DNA from: Methanobacterium sp.
GTDB lineage: Archaea > Methanobacteriota > Methanobacteria > Methanobacteriales > Methanobacteriaceae
DNA: 64,000 nucleotides
NCBI RefSeq assembly: GCF_038562635.1
Contig: NZ_JBCFBO010000001.1
Location: 1,193,869-1,257,868 of the forward strand
Direction: 5' to 3'
A program made the translations under genes and the position numbers. Positions 9,229-17,899 of this stretch are shown piece by piece (the first letter of the stretch is position 1; every line of letters begins with the position of its first letter). The notes below the pieces were generated by a model. It saw nothing but the letters and a program-made list of their open reading frames with translations, was not told the origin of the DNA and did not search any database.

Positions 9229-10254
9229 ATGCGCCCCAACACTATAAAAAAGGAACTTTCAACTTATTTTAAAATTATGCTTAATCTAAGACCATCCAAG
9301 GTCAAAGTAGCTTCAATGATAGAAGCAAAGAAAAGTGAAGATATTAACTCTCTTTGGAGAGAACATGGACATATTCAAAACGAACTTAAAAATATATCCC
9401 ATACAGTATCCTTTAATGGCCTGGAAAAACCCGATTTTTCTTATCTTGATTTAAAAATAAAGATTGCAGAAAAAATATTTGAAAACTGTTATTTTTGCGA
9501 GAGGAAGTGCCATATTAACCGAAATATAGAAAAAGGGTCTTGCAACGTGAAAAATCCAAAAATCGCATCTGAATTCATGCATATGGGCGAAGAAGCTCCT
9601 ATCGTGCCCAGCCACACTGTATTTTTTACAGGCTGTAATTTTGAATGTATTTACTGCCAAAATTTTGATATAAGTCAATTTCCAGAATCTGGAATAGAAA
9701 TAAACGAAATACAGCTAGCCAAACTAATTGATAAACGGAGAAAAGATGGTTCAAGGAACGTGAACTTTGTTGGAGGAGACCCAACCCCTAACTTACTCTA
9801 TATTTTAAAGACAATGAAAATCTGTATTGAAAACATCCCTGTGATATGGAACAGCAATTTTTACATGAGCGAAGATGCCATGAAACTTCTTGACGGTTTT
9901 GTTGACGTATTTTTAAGTGATTTTAAATATGGACCAGAGGGGTGCGCAGGAAAGCTTTCTAAAATTCCAAATTACTGGAATACCATAACAAGGAATCATA
10001 AAATGGCGAAAAAGTCTGGGGATATGATCATAAGGCATCTTGTACTTCCAGGCCATGTTGAATGTTGTTCAAAACCTATTTTAAAATGGATAAGTGAAAA
10101 CTTAGGGAAAAAAACCGTTATTAACATTATGAGTCAGTATCGTCCAGTTTATAGGGCCTGCGAATCTGAAAAAATTACAAGATATCCGAGCCGCCGAGAA
10201 CTTGAAGAAGTGGTTACTTATGCAAAAAACTTAGGTTTTATAAATTTAATTTGA
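9229..10254 (+). CDS. radical SAM protein, PflX-like (COG1313 type)
   Basis: A 341-residue radical SAM protein. The S-adenosylmethionine/4Fe-4S motif CxxxCxxC is at Cys136, Cys140 and Cys143 (TGCNFECIYCQN), followed by the GGDPTPN motif typical of the SAM-binding region. A second Cys set precedes it (Cys87, Cys90, Cys94, Cys105 in CYFCERKCHINRN...GSC), the hallmark of uncharacterised PflX/COG1313 proteins. These resemble pyruvate formate-lyase activating enzyme but their substrate is unknown. The start at ATG 9229 has only a weak SD; the N-terminal 70 residues are less conserved-looking. It follows the PmbA-like gene with a 95-base gap and ends before a long AT-rich region. Confidence 0.87.
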   Translation: MRPNTIKKELSTYFKIMLNLRPSKVKVASMIEAKKSEDINSLWREHGHIQNELKNISHTVSFNGLEKPDFSYLDLKIKIAEKIFENCYFCERKCHINRNIEKGSCNVKNPKIASEFMHMGEEAPIVPSHTVFFTGCNFECIYCQNFDISQFPESGIEINEIQLAKLIDKRRKDGSRNVNFVGGDPTPNLLYILKTMKICIENIPVIWNSNFYMSEDAMKLLDGFVDVFLSDFKYGPEGCAGKLSKIPNYWNTITRNHKMAKKSGDMIIRHLVLPGHVECCSKPILKWISENLGKKTVINIMSQYRPVYRACESEKITRYPSRRELEEVVTYAKNLGFINLI

Positions 10255-10824
10255 ATATAACCTTTTTATAACTTTTAGCTTCTTTTTAATGTCATAATAT
10301 ATATTTATTTTATACTAAATCTAATTTAAGCATTTAGAGTTTAAAATTAGCCTATTTACATTCATATTTATACTAAAATTTTTAAAAAAGCAACATAAAC
10401 ATTAATGATTAATTTATGTAAAAACTAGTTAATATATATTTCTTTAAAACATATTATTTATCTAATAAATATTCTTAAATTTACAAACGTAATTGAAGCT
10501 ACTAAAATTCCAAAAAAGTCATTTTAACACAAATAGAATGCATGCAAAGTTTAGTTAAGAATTATAACAACACTAGCGGAATTATAAAAGTAATGAGTAT
10601 GACCTCTTTTGTTATACAACATTTAAAATAAACTGATTTATCCAAAATAATAATTGAAAGAGCTCACCCCACATATCCTATTTCAATAACCACATAATGT
10701 GCCTTAAATACTAAAAAGAGCTTTAAACATACTTTTTTTGAGGATTAAAATCAAAATATTTATATGATATAGAATATTAACTATTTTCTACCCATAGAAA
10801 AAACCTTAATTGAATTTTTACATG
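10255..10824. other. AT-rich intergenic region, duplicated upstream of both endoisopeptidase-like genes
   Basis: About 570 bases without a gene. From roughly 10400 onward it aligns by eye with the region about 12930-13370 in front of the second paralogue; shared blocks include TTTCAATAACC, AAAAGAGC and the TATA-box region. This shows that the duplicated unit carried several hundred bases of upstream DNA. A T-rich stretch just after 10255 probably ends the preceding transcript. Confidence 0.6.
10757..10766 (+). promoter_or_regulatory. TATA-box candidate for first endoisopeptidase-like gene
   Basis: TATTTATATG matches an archaeal TATA box and aligns with the same element in front of the paralogue (13302-13312). 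Transcription would start about 25 bases downstream. The resulting leader would be about 140 bases here against about 35 in the paralogue, the difference being the hairpin cluster inserted at 10825-10928. Confidence 0.55.
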
Positions 10825-10928
10825 TTTGTGAAATTGATAAATTTCACAACCGGAAAAATTAAAAAAAATTTTCCATGCCTACAAAATCTATGATTTATGG
10901 CCGTAAAAATTCAGAGAATTTTTCCATG
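10825..10928. repeat. palindromic hairpin cluster A (inserted in gene leader)
   Basis: Successive short inverted repeats: TGTGAAATT/AATTTCACA, GGAAAA/TTTTCC, a weak AAAATC/GATTT pair, and AAAAATTC/GAATTTTT. They are joined by linkers such as CATGCCTAC and ATGGCCGT that recur in the other clusters. The paralogous leader at 13330-13371 lacks the whole block: sequence matching it resumes on both sides, with CATG at each edge (10821-10824 and 10925-10928). Confidence 0.8.
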
Positions 10929-10929
10929 A

Positions 10930-12444
10930 TTGGGCATTGGAGGCGTTATAATTAAGAGAAAACTGCCTTTTGCAGTTCTACTAATACTTGGCTTATTCCT
11001 GGCAAGTATAGCTGGCGCAAGCGCGGCAGATGTAGACACTGCACAATCACAGGCTGTTAATAACAGCACTGTGCAAGAAAATGCTGGAATACACACAAAC
11101 AATACATACAATGAAAACGAATCGGTTGCAACGCAAAATTCGACCGAGGAAAACATAACGGAGGGTACGAGTACTGCCACATCAAATGCAAGTACCAACC
11201 AAACCACCGTTAAAACAGAACCAGTTGCACAAGATACAGCAAATACAAGTGCTGATCAAAATGCAACAACTTTCACAGTGACTTCAACAAACTCCACCAG
11301 CAAAAATTCAACAGATACAGAAACAAACACACAAAACGCAGCTTCAGCTGCAGTAAACAGCAGTCAAAATTCAACAAGCACAAAAACTAACACAGGGAAT
11401 AATACGACCAGTACTCAAACTCAAAGTACTGGGTATGATACTATCAAAAATAATGGTAGTTATCAAAAAGCAGCTGCAGGGGAAACAAAGGTTATCTCCA
11501 AAAGCTTTACTGTAAAGCAAATCAATAATGCAGCAGCAAGAGTTAAAGCATACGTTGAAACCAACCACAGACTTCCAAATTATGTGGCAATTGGTACAAT
11601 CCAAGTGCAAATGTCTGATTTCCTAAAATTACTAGTTGCAAATCTATTGCAGCTAAATAACGGAAAAACAAGTTCAATAACACTAAAAAGTATAAATAGT
11701 GCAGCGAAACCTAGCGAAAATGTTAAAAGCGGCACTATAACTAAAGCGGGTTATTTGGACCTTGCTAAAAGAGTGAATGCATTTATAAATGCAAATGGTA
11801 TCTTACCAAATTATGCAACAAGCAGTCTTGGCAAACTAAATTATAAATCTTTAATTTACATGTTTTCCAAGGTACTTGCTTTCTACAATACAAATAGTAG
11901 ATTGCCAAGTTATGTTACTGTTAAACCCTGGAGTAAAGTTGGAACTTCAGATACCTCAACGTCAGATTCATCAACACCAGTACCTGCATCGCTGCAGCAG
12001 TATCTCAAAGCAACAAAAAACTGTGAAGTAACCAATTCACAGATTCAAGCACTGGCAAAATCAATAACAAGCGGTAAATCGTCCACATATGCTAAAGCAT
12101 CGGCGATATTTAACTGGGTACGAGATAACATAGGCTATAAATTTTATTATAACAGCGTAAAAGGAGCCGTAGGTACATTAACATCGAAATCAGCGAATTG
12201 CTGTGATACTTCTAATCTACTGGTAGCTCTTGAAAGAGCTGCAGGAATACCAGCACGATACGAGCACGTTTATGCTAAATTCTCAAGTGGCACATGGTAT
12301 GGGCACGTTATTGCTCAAGTTTGGGTTAATGGTAAATGGTACTACGCAGATGCAAGTAGCTCCAGAAATACATTTGGTGTTATAAATAACTGGAATACAA
12401 CAACAGCAACAGTATACGGTACATATGCATCCCTATCTTTCTAA
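10930..12444 (+). CDS. secreted pseudomurein endoisopeptidase-like protein (PMBR repeats plus transglutaminase-fold cysteine peptidase)
   Basis: A 504-residue exported protein. Order: basic n-region and signal peptide ending near AGASAA, a Thr/Ser/Asn-rich linker of roughly 150 residues, two pseudomurein-binding-type repeats ([18 protein letters not shown]...LPNYV and [17 protein letters not shown]...LPNYA, followed by a third partial one), then a C-terminal cysteine peptidase of transglutaminase fold. The likely catalytic triad is Cys424 (NCCDTSN), His459 (YGHVIAQV) and Asp474 (YYADASS), matching phage and prophage enzymes PeiW/PeiP (family C71), which cut the Ala-Lys isopeptide bond in pseudomurein. 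A host role in wall growth or lysis is likely. The TTG start is uncertain: GGAGG lies inside the predicted first codons, and ATG 10926 overlaps in another frame. A close paralogue lies at 13371. Confidence 0.88.
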   Translation: MGIGGVIIKRKLPFAVLLILGLFLASIAGASAADVDTAQSQAVNNSTVQENAGIHTNNTYNENESVATQNSTEENITEGTSTATSNASTNQTTVKTEPVAQDTANTSADQNATTFTVTSTNSTSKNSTDTETNTQNAASAAVNSSQNSTSTKTNTGNNTTSTQTQSTGYDTIKNNGSYQKAAAGETKVISKSFTVKQINNAAARVKAYVETNHRLPNYVAIGTIQVQMSDFLKLLVANLLQLNNGKTSSITLKSINSAAKPSENVKSGTITKAGYLDLAKRVNAFINANGILPNYATSSLGKLNYKSLIYMFSKVLAFYNTNSRLPSYVTVKPWSKVGTSDTSTSDSSTPVPASLQQYLKATKNCEVTNSQIQALAKSITSGKSSTYAKASAIFNWVRDNIGYKFYYNSVKGAVGTLTSKSANCCDTSNLLVALERAAGIPARYEHVYAKFSSGTWYGHVIAQVWVNGKWYYADASSSRNTFGVINNWNTTTATVYGTYASLSF

Positions 12445-12457
12445 TAGAAAAATAAAA

Positions 12458-12655
12458 AGATGCTAAAGCCGTTGCAGTAGGAGTAATATGGATATAATGG
12501 CACTTTGTGCCGAAACCATGCAAATTCCACTAGCAACTTAGGTGCCATATCTGACAGCTGAAAATTGTTAATAGATCAGACAACACTAAAATTTGGATAA
12601 ACACTGGTAAGTCGACATAAATGCTTTAACTAATAAAAGAATGTTGGAGACACTA
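12458..12655 (+). pseudogene. decayed copy of the small PepSY-domain protein gene
   Basis: No usable frame remains, but the DNA aligns by eye with the intact gene at 14795-15187. Matching blocks in the same order are GTTGCAGTAG (12471-12480), GGCACT, GAAACC...AAATTCCACTA (12512-12532), CTGACAGC (12551-12558), ATCAGACAACAC, and near the end AATGCTTTAACT followed by ATGTTGGAGAC. The middle third is missing and several indels break the frame. It sits in the same position, right after the first endoisopeptidase-like gene, as the intact copy does after the second. This shows that the duplicated unit had two genes and that one partner was lost. It is seen in the sequence but needs a proper alignment. 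Confidence 0.7.
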
Positions 12656-12691
12656 AATTTAGTGTATTCCTCTAAAATCAGTTTAAACTGG

Positions 12692-12790
12692 AAAAATCTC
12701 CAAGAGATTTTATGCTCGAAAATTCATCAAAAAATCTACAGATTTTTAAGGATTTTCGTCAACCCCAAACACGGTGTGTTTGAGGGTCCT
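12692..12790. repeat. palindromic hairpin cluster B
   Basis: Three clear units: AAAATCTC(CAA)GAGATTTT, AAAAATCT(AC)AGATTTTT and CAAACAC(GGT)GTGTTTG, with short linkers such as ATGCTCGAAAATTC. It lies behind the decayed PepSY gene; the equivalent place after the intact copy (15188 onward) has an ordinary terminator instead. The rest of 12445-13300 is AT-rich with no gene. Confidence 0.75.
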
Positions 12791-13301
12791 ATTTTCTTTT
12801 TAGTTTGAAAAATTAGAATCTATACAATCTTCTCTAGTTTTTAACACACTTGTCTCGACATATTTACAGCATCTAAATTTTCAATTTTGTATTAATCTTG
12901 TTTGAGTCATACGTTAACACTGAAATTTTAGTATTAACAAATGCAGAATAATAATTAAACTATACAAAAAATAGTTAATACTCAGTTTTTTTAGTAAATT
13001 TTTTAGCATAATATATAATAATTAATTAATAAAAATGAATAAAATTCTTAAAATTTCAAATAACTTCGTTTAACCAAAATAGAATGTTAATAGAGTTTAT
13101 TTAATGATTACTCCAATTATACCCCAAGTATAAAAGTAATGTACATGCCTCTTTTTGCCAAATAATGTTTAAAATAAGCGGATTTAGTGAAAATAATAAT
13201 TGAGAGAGTTCATCCCAAAGATCTTATTTCAATAACCGCACAACATGTCCTAAATTGTAAAAAGAGCCCAATAAGCGCCTTTTTTTGGTATTAAAATCAA
13301 A

Positions 13302-13312
13302 AGATTTATATG
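13302..13312 (+). promoter_or_regulatory. TATA-box candidate for second endoisopeptidase-like gene
   Basis: AGATTTATATG aligns with the element at 10757 in front of the paralogue, within an upstream region conserved over some 400 bases. It predicts a leader of about 35 bases before the start at 13371. Confidence 0.55.
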
Positions 13313-13370
13313 GCATAGTGCATTAACTACTCCCTATCCATAGAAAAACTCTCATTGAGTTTTTTAATGA

Positions 13371-14765
13371 TTGGTAATCGGAGGCGGTATAATTACGAGG
13401 AAATTGCTTTTTGCAGTCCTATTAATATCCAGTCTTTCTTTGACGGGTATAACTGGCGCAAGCGCGGCAGACGTAGGAACTGCACAAACACAGGCTGTTA
13501 ATAACAGCACTGTGCAAGAAAAAGCCAATATACAACTAAATAATACATGCGACACAAAAAAATCGGTTGCAACGCAAAATTCAACCGATAAAAGTGTAAA
13601 AACAGTGCAGAATACAAGTACGGCTACATCAAGTGTCAGTACTAATCAAACCACCGTTAAAACACAAGCAGTAGCACAAGATACAGTAAGTACAAGTGAT
13701 AATCAAGCTACAGCAACTTCAACAGTGACTTCAACAAATTCCACCAGCAAAAATTCAACAGTTTCAAAAACAAACACAAATAACATACAAGCAGCAGCAG
13801 GAGAAACAAAAGTATCTAAAAACTTTACTGTAAGTCAAATCACAGATGCAGCAGCTAGAGTCAAAGCATACATCGAAACCAACCACAAACTTCCAAACTA
13901 TGTGACAATTGGTACAACTCAAGTTGAAATGCCTGAATTCTTAAAACTACTGACTGCAGGTTTACTACAGATAAACAACGGAACAACAACATCAATAACA
14001 CTCAAAGACATAAACAGTGCAGCAAAACCTAGTGAAAGTGTTAAAAGTGGTAATATAACTAAAACAGGTTATTTAGACCTTGCTAAAAGAGTTAACACTT
14101 TTATAGATGCAAATGGTGCTTTACCAAATTATGCAACAAGCAGTCTTGGTAAATTAAATTACCAATCTTTGATTTACACATTTTCAAAGATAATGGCTTT
14201 CTATAAAACAAACGAAAGGTTACCAAGTTATGTTACAGTTAAACCATGGAGCACAGTTGGAAGTTCAAGTACATCGACTTCAGGTTCAACATCAACATCA
14301 GTACCTGCATCATTACAACAGTACCTTAAAGCAACAAAAAACTGTCAGGTAACCAATTCACAGATTCAAGCACTGGCAAAATCAATAACAAGCGGTAAAT
14401 CGTCCACGTACGATAAAGCAGTGGCAATATTTAACTGGGTAAGAGATAATTTAGGTTATTCCTTCTATTATAACACCAAATACGGTGCTGTAGGCACCTT
14501 AAGCAAAAAAACTGGAAACTGTGTTGATACAGCTCACCTGTTAATAGCTCTTGAAAGAGCTGCAGGAATACCAGCACGATACGAACACGTTAAAGCCAAA
14601 TTTACAAGTGGTAACTGGTACGGACACGTTATCGCTCAGGTATACGTGAACGGTAAATGGTATAATGCAGATGCAACCAGTTCTAAAAACACTTTTGGTG
14701 TTATTAAAAACTGGAATACCGCAACAGCGACATACTACGGTACATACGCATCTCTATCTTTCTAA
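13371..14765 (+). CDS. secreted pseudomurein endoisopeptidase-like protein, second paralogue
   Basis: A 464-residue paralogue of the protein at 10930 with the same layout: signal peptide (cleavage near ASAADV), shorter Thr/Ser/Asn linker, two pseudomurein-binding-type repeats ([18 protein letters not shown] and [17 protein letters not shown], each ending LPNYV/A), and the transglutaminase-fold peptidase. Predicted triad: Cys384 in GNCVDTAH, His419 in YGHVIAQV, Asp434 in NADATSS. The linker and binding region diverge more than the catalytic domain. The start has the same oddity as the first copy: a TTG with GGAGGCG lying a few bases after it, and ATG 13367 overlapping it as ATGATTG. It is followed after 29 bases by a PepSY protein gene, apparently in one operon ending at the hairpin at 15213. 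Confidence 0.88.
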   Translation: MVIGGGIITRKLLFAVLLISSLSLTGITGASAADVGTAQTQAVNNSTVQEKANIQLNNTCDTKKSVATQNSTDKSVKTVQNTSTATSSVSTNQTTVKTQAVAQDTVSTSDNQATATSTVTSTNSTSKNSTVSKTNTNNIQAAAGETKVSKNFTVSQITDAAARVKAYIETNHKLPNYVTIGTTQVEMPEFLKLLTAGLLQINNGTTTSITLKDINSAAKPSESVKSGNITKTGYLDLAKRVNTFIDANGALPNYATSSLGKLNYQSLIYTFSKIMAFYKTNERLPSYVTVKPWSTVGSSSTSTSGSTSTSVPASLQQYLKATKNCQVTNSQIQALAKSITSGKSSTYDKAVAIFNWVRDNLGYSFYYNTKYGAVGTLSKKTGNCVDTAHLLIALERAAGIPARYEHVKAKFTSGNWYGHVIAQVYVNGKWYNADATSSKNTFGVIKNWNTATATYYGTYASLSF

Positions 14766-14794
14766 ACTAGAAAGAAATAAAAAAGAGGGAAAAA

Positions 14795-15187
14795 ATGATT
14801 AAAAAATCTATAGTTGCAGTAGTGGTAATGCTGGCTGCAGCGGCACTGGTATTCGGTGCTTCTGGAAACCACATAAATTCCACTAACAATTCAAAGGGAC
14901 AACAGTCATCTGTTACTGACAGCAGTTCATCCAGTAACAGTGCATCAGATAGCGACAAAGCATCAGATAACACAACTAAACCAAAGATAACTTCAGAAGA
15001 AGCCCAAAAATTAGCCCAAAAATACATTGACGTAGACGGAGCAACCGCAGGAACACCTAAATTGATCAAAACTGATGGTCAATACATATATGCTGTTCCT
15101 GTTATCGACAACGGAACAAATGTCGGTGAAATAGACATTAACGCTATAACTGGCAAAAACGTTGGAGGCGCAGGCGGGGCACCTTAA
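14795..15187 (+). CDS. small exported PepSY-domain-like protein
   Basis: A 130-residue protein: signal peptide (KKSIVAVVVMLAAAALVFG), a Ser/Asn/Asp linker of about 40 residues, and a C-terminal domain of about 65 residues starting KITSEEAQKLAQKYI that reads as PepSY-like (helix, then strands with YIYAVPVID and VGEIDINAITG). PepSY domains occur on peptidase propeptides and are thought to inhibit or modulate secreted peptidases, so a partner role for the neighbouring endoisopeptidase-like protein is plausible. AGAGGG lies upstream of the ATG. A decayed copy follows the first endoisopeptidase-like gene. The domain call is by eye. Confidence 0.75.
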   Translation: MIKKSIVAVVVMLAAAALVFGASGNHINSTNNSKGQQSSVTDSSSSSNSASDSDKASDNTTKPKITSEEAQKLAQKYIDVDGATAGTPKLIKTDGQYIYAVPVIDNGTNVGEIDINAITGKNVGGAGGAP

Positions 15188-15212
15188 GGTGTTTCCCAAA
15201 TTGATTACACTG

Positions 15213-15246
15213 AAAAGATCTCTTATGAGATCTTTTACTTTTTTAT
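15213..15246 (+). terminator. hairpin plus T-run terminator
   Basis: AAAAGATCTC, loop TTAT, GAGATCTTTT: a perfect 10-base stem followed by a T-rich tract, 25 bases after the PepSY gene. Confidence 0.75.
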
Positions 15247-15512
15247 TTTAAAATTGCCCAATTCATTATCTTCTTTAAAATTTATTATCACACTTTTTAA
15301 GGCAGGAAAGTCTGTAAAGTTTAAAAAAATAAAATAACTTGATAGTACATAATTTTAAATATTTGAGTCCATAGTTTATTACATAGTTATAAATAATTAA
15401 AGGAGTTAACATACCTAAACACGATAAAGCAGATAAAATATTTTATCTCAATTTTATAAATAACACATGGTGAAGTAATTAGATTTATTAAAACCACAAA
15501 TAAGTGATAAGA
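15247..15512. other. AT-rich intergenic stretch with a possible minigene
   Basis: About 265 bases. AAAGGAG at 15401-15407 is followed by TTAAC and then 21 open codons from an ATA, ending TGG TGA near 15470; a palindrome GATAAAATATTTTATC lies inside. With no standard start codon I do not call a gene. The promoter of the zinc-ribbon gene must also be here. Confidence 0.35.
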
Positions 15513-16052
15513 ATGATATGCGATAACTGCGGGGCAGAAATAGATAACAAAGAAACATACTGCCCTAACTGCGGAATGGAACTTCCAACTTCTAAATCCT
15601 CAAAAAAGAAAAGTTATAAAAATTCACAGCAGTTTGATAGTTTCCAGTCAAAGAAAAAATATAGAAATTACCCTAAAGAAGAACATTTTGAGGGGAAACG
15701 CTCAAGAAGAGAGACGGATCCATCTGATTTTGCATATGATATCCCTCACCCAAAGGCAGATTATACAAGTTATAATGAAGAAGAAGATTACAAAAGAAAG
15801 CCTTTAAAAAGGAAATATTACGGCGGTCCTTCATCTTCTAAACGCCATGATTCACCATATCAAAACGATGTTGATTATGAAAGTTATTATGATCATGGAG
15901 AAGAAGAAGTTCATGAAACAAAGAAATCCAGAATTAGTTTAGGTACAATATGCCTCTTCATGATCATGATACTTCTACTTGGATTTGTTATAGGGCTGAT
16001 ACTGTTTTCAAATACGCAGATAACTCCTAGCGTCCCTGGTTTCAATAGTTAG
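15513..16052 (+). CDS. zinc-ribbon single-pass membrane protein
   Basis: A 179-residue protein of unknown role. The N-terminus is a zinc ribbon with two Cys pairs (CDNCG at the start, then CPNCG about 14 residues on). A long hydrophilic, charged middle rich in Lys, Glu, Tyr and Ser follows and looks disordered. One C-terminal membrane helix (LGTICLFMIMILLLGFVIGLILF) and a short tail of about 15 residues end it, suggesting a tail-anchored protein with the ribbon in the cytoplasm. GTG at 15504 opens the same frame; ATG 15513 is preferred since GTGAT lies at SD distance. Proteins of this build are common in methanogens, without known function. Confidence 0.8.
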   Translation: MICDNCGAEIDNKETYCPNCGMELPTSKSSKKKSYKNSQQFDSFQSKKKYRNYPKEEHFEGKRSRRETDPSDFAYDIPHPKADYTSYNEEEDYKRKPLKRKYYGGPSSSKRHDSPYQNDVDYESYYDHGEEEVHETKKSRISLGTICLFMIMILLLGFVIGLILFSNTQITPSVPGFNS

Positions 16053-16136
16053 TATCAACTCCCAACTTATTTTAAAATAAAATTTAGCTAGTATCATTAT
16101 ATCTAAAAATAAAGCTAGCTAAACCTGACGGTTTAA

Positions 16137-17396
16137 CTAATACCATCCAGAAATTGAAAACTTACCTTCAAGAATTCTTTTTTTAAGTTCACCAGTGAGT
16201 TCCCGTGCCCTTTTAATATCAGACTGCCTGCATATTATAGGCACGTCTATAACTTCATCATCCATTTTGAATTTCAGTTCACCACGTTTCATTTCGAATG
16301 CACCATGTTGACAGGAAGAAGCACACATGCCACAACCAAAGCACTTCCCTTCATTTAAAGTGCCTTCGTATGCTCCAGTAGGACATCTTTCACGTACCAT
16401 ACATACCCCACAGTTTAAACATGCTTCAGGATCGTAAACTGGCCTTTCATCATTATCACTCCAGACAGAAGCGTAGTCTGTAAACCCTAAAACTTTATGT
16501 CTTCCACGTATATCTGCAACAGGTAACTGTATATCTTTATTTAAGATAAAGGTGTTCTTCAAAATTTCATCATTTAGAATTGGGATTGCAGCAGCTACAC
16601 TGTTGAAAACTTCTGGCCCTGCTGCTGTTTTAAACCCGCCGAGGTAATGTGGATCCATATCGACCATATCTGCAGCTATCATCAAGTTTGGTTTTTCAGG
16701 AGCACTTCTTGTCCCACTGCCAAGAACAATTCCTTCAGATCCACACAACAGCACTTTAGTTCCTGTTTTTATTGTTTTCATCCCAGGATCATTTTGCAGT
16801 GGATTTAATTCGCCGCAGCCTGAAAATGAAAGCCCTTTAAATGGCCCTTCCATATCTACAGCATTAAATATAGATGCAACAGGTTCTTCAGTTGGGTTTA
16901 AAAATGCAGTGTAATTTTTAAATGCCAGACGAGTTCCAACCATCCGTGCCATGCCCATTTCATTAATATTTGTAGTTGATTTTATAATTTCACCGTTAAT
17001 GGACTCAACTTCAATTTCTATATCTTTTCCTTCTACAATATCCTTAAATAAGAATCCTCCACCATATTCTTCATCATAAATACTGTGTGAGGTACCATAA
17101 GCTATTAAATCAACAGACCCAAGCCATTCATTTGGACATGGACCTGAAAATCCAGGGACTCCATTTAAAAGGACTTTTTTTGCTTTCTTAAATGATCCCG
17201 GCTCCCCTGCAGGAATATGAAAGACTGCAGCTGTTCCAGACATTATTCCACAAGTTCCTGCAGTTACAACATCAATATCTTCTGCTTTTGGTTCCTCTCC
17301 ATCCCTTACAAGATTACTAACCTCTTCTGCTGTTAGTACAGTTGCTTCTCCGCGTTGGATTTTCTGATTAATTTCTTCAATGTTACGAATATTCAA
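16137..17396 (-). CDS. DUF39/HcyBio homocysteine-synthesis protein fused to a two-cluster ferredoxin domain
   Basis: A 419-residue protein. The first 320 or so residues are the DUF39 (COG1900, HcyBio) domain: VVTAGTCGIMSGTA near residue 45, then NGVPGFSGPCPNEWLG. The C-terminal 100 residues carry two 4Fe-4S motifs (CLNCGVC...CP and CFGCGMCASSC). In Methanosarcina the DUF39 protein (MA1821) works with a separate NIL-ferredoxin (MA1822) in making homocysteine from aspartate semialdehyde and a sulfur source; here a ferredoxin part is on the same chain. The start is TTG with GAGGGG at SD distance. It is convergent with the zinc-ribbon gene. The homocysteine role is from the family, not shown here. 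Confidence 0.88.
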   Translation of the reverse strand: MNIRNIEEINQKIQRGEATVLTAEEVSNLVRDGEEPKAEDIDVVTAGTCGIMSGTAAVFHIPAGEPGSFKKAKKVLLNGVPGFSGPCPNEWLGSVDLIAYGTSHSIYDEEYGGGFLFKDIVEGKDIEIEVESINGEIIKSTTNINEMGMARMVGTRLAFKNYTAFLNPTEEPVASIFNAVDMEGPFKGLSFSGCGELNPLQNDPGMKTIKTGTKVLLCGSEGIVLGSGTRSAPEKPNLMIAADMVDMDPHYLGGFKTAAGPEVFNSVAAAIPILNDEILKNTFILNKDIQLPVADIRGRHKVLGFTDYASVWSDNDERPVYDPEACLNCGVCMVRERCPTGAYEGTLNEGKCFGCGMCASSCQHGAFEMKRGELKFKMDDEVIDVPIICRQSDIKRARELTGELKKRILEGKFSISGWY

Positions 17397-17557
17397 AATA
17401 TGACCCCTCGATTTTATAACAATAGTTATATTAAACTAATTTCTATAAAAATATATTCTAATCTATTTCAATCAAACTATATTTATTTTATTAAAATTAA
17501 AAAAATAGGAATTAAAATGAGTATTATCCAGTAAAAAGTAAAATAATAGCTATTTAT

Positions 17558-17728
17558 CTATTTAGGTATGCCCATATATTTTCGGACCCCGCCAGCTATG
17601 ATCCAGAGTATAATTGCACCAAATAAACCATATTTAAATTCATACAGATTAAATACTCCTCCCAAAAGAATTATGAGCCCTAAAACACCTACAATGTACA
17701 TTATAAAATCAATCTGCCTGTCTTCCAT
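17558..17728 (-). CDS. 56-residue membrane protein
   Basis: A short frame from ATG 17728 to TAG 17558 with an excellent SD (AAGGAGG, 6 bases before the ATG). The product has two hydrophobic segments (FIMYIVGVLGLIILLGGVF and YGLFGAIILWIIAGGV). It closely resembles the N-terminal half of the 97-residue protein at 19520: both share GLGLIILLGGVFNLY or VLGLIILLGGVFNLY, then YGL and ILWII. This similarity supports both as real. Function unknown; the two lie on either side of the MFS transporter gene. Confidence 0.8.
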   Translation of the reverse strand: MEDRQIDFIMYIVGVLGLIILLGGVFNLYEFKYGLFGAIILWIIAGGVRKYMGIPK

Positions 17729-17899
17729 TTTTTGTCCTCCTTAATCTTATTTATAAAGTATAAACTTAAAATATTCTTATTTAATCATTTATAGAACAAT
17801 ATATAATTTTTATGGGAAAATATAGTCTATTAACTATTTTTGGTAATTATAAAGAGAATACATTAACTTTATGCACCAAATTATATCCTCAATCTATTT

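Noticed and set aside
15401..15470. Minigene after AAAGGAG with an ATA first codon
   Set aside because: No standard start codon and only about 21 codons; noted in the intergenic entry because the start resembles the odd one of the endoisopeptidase-like genes.
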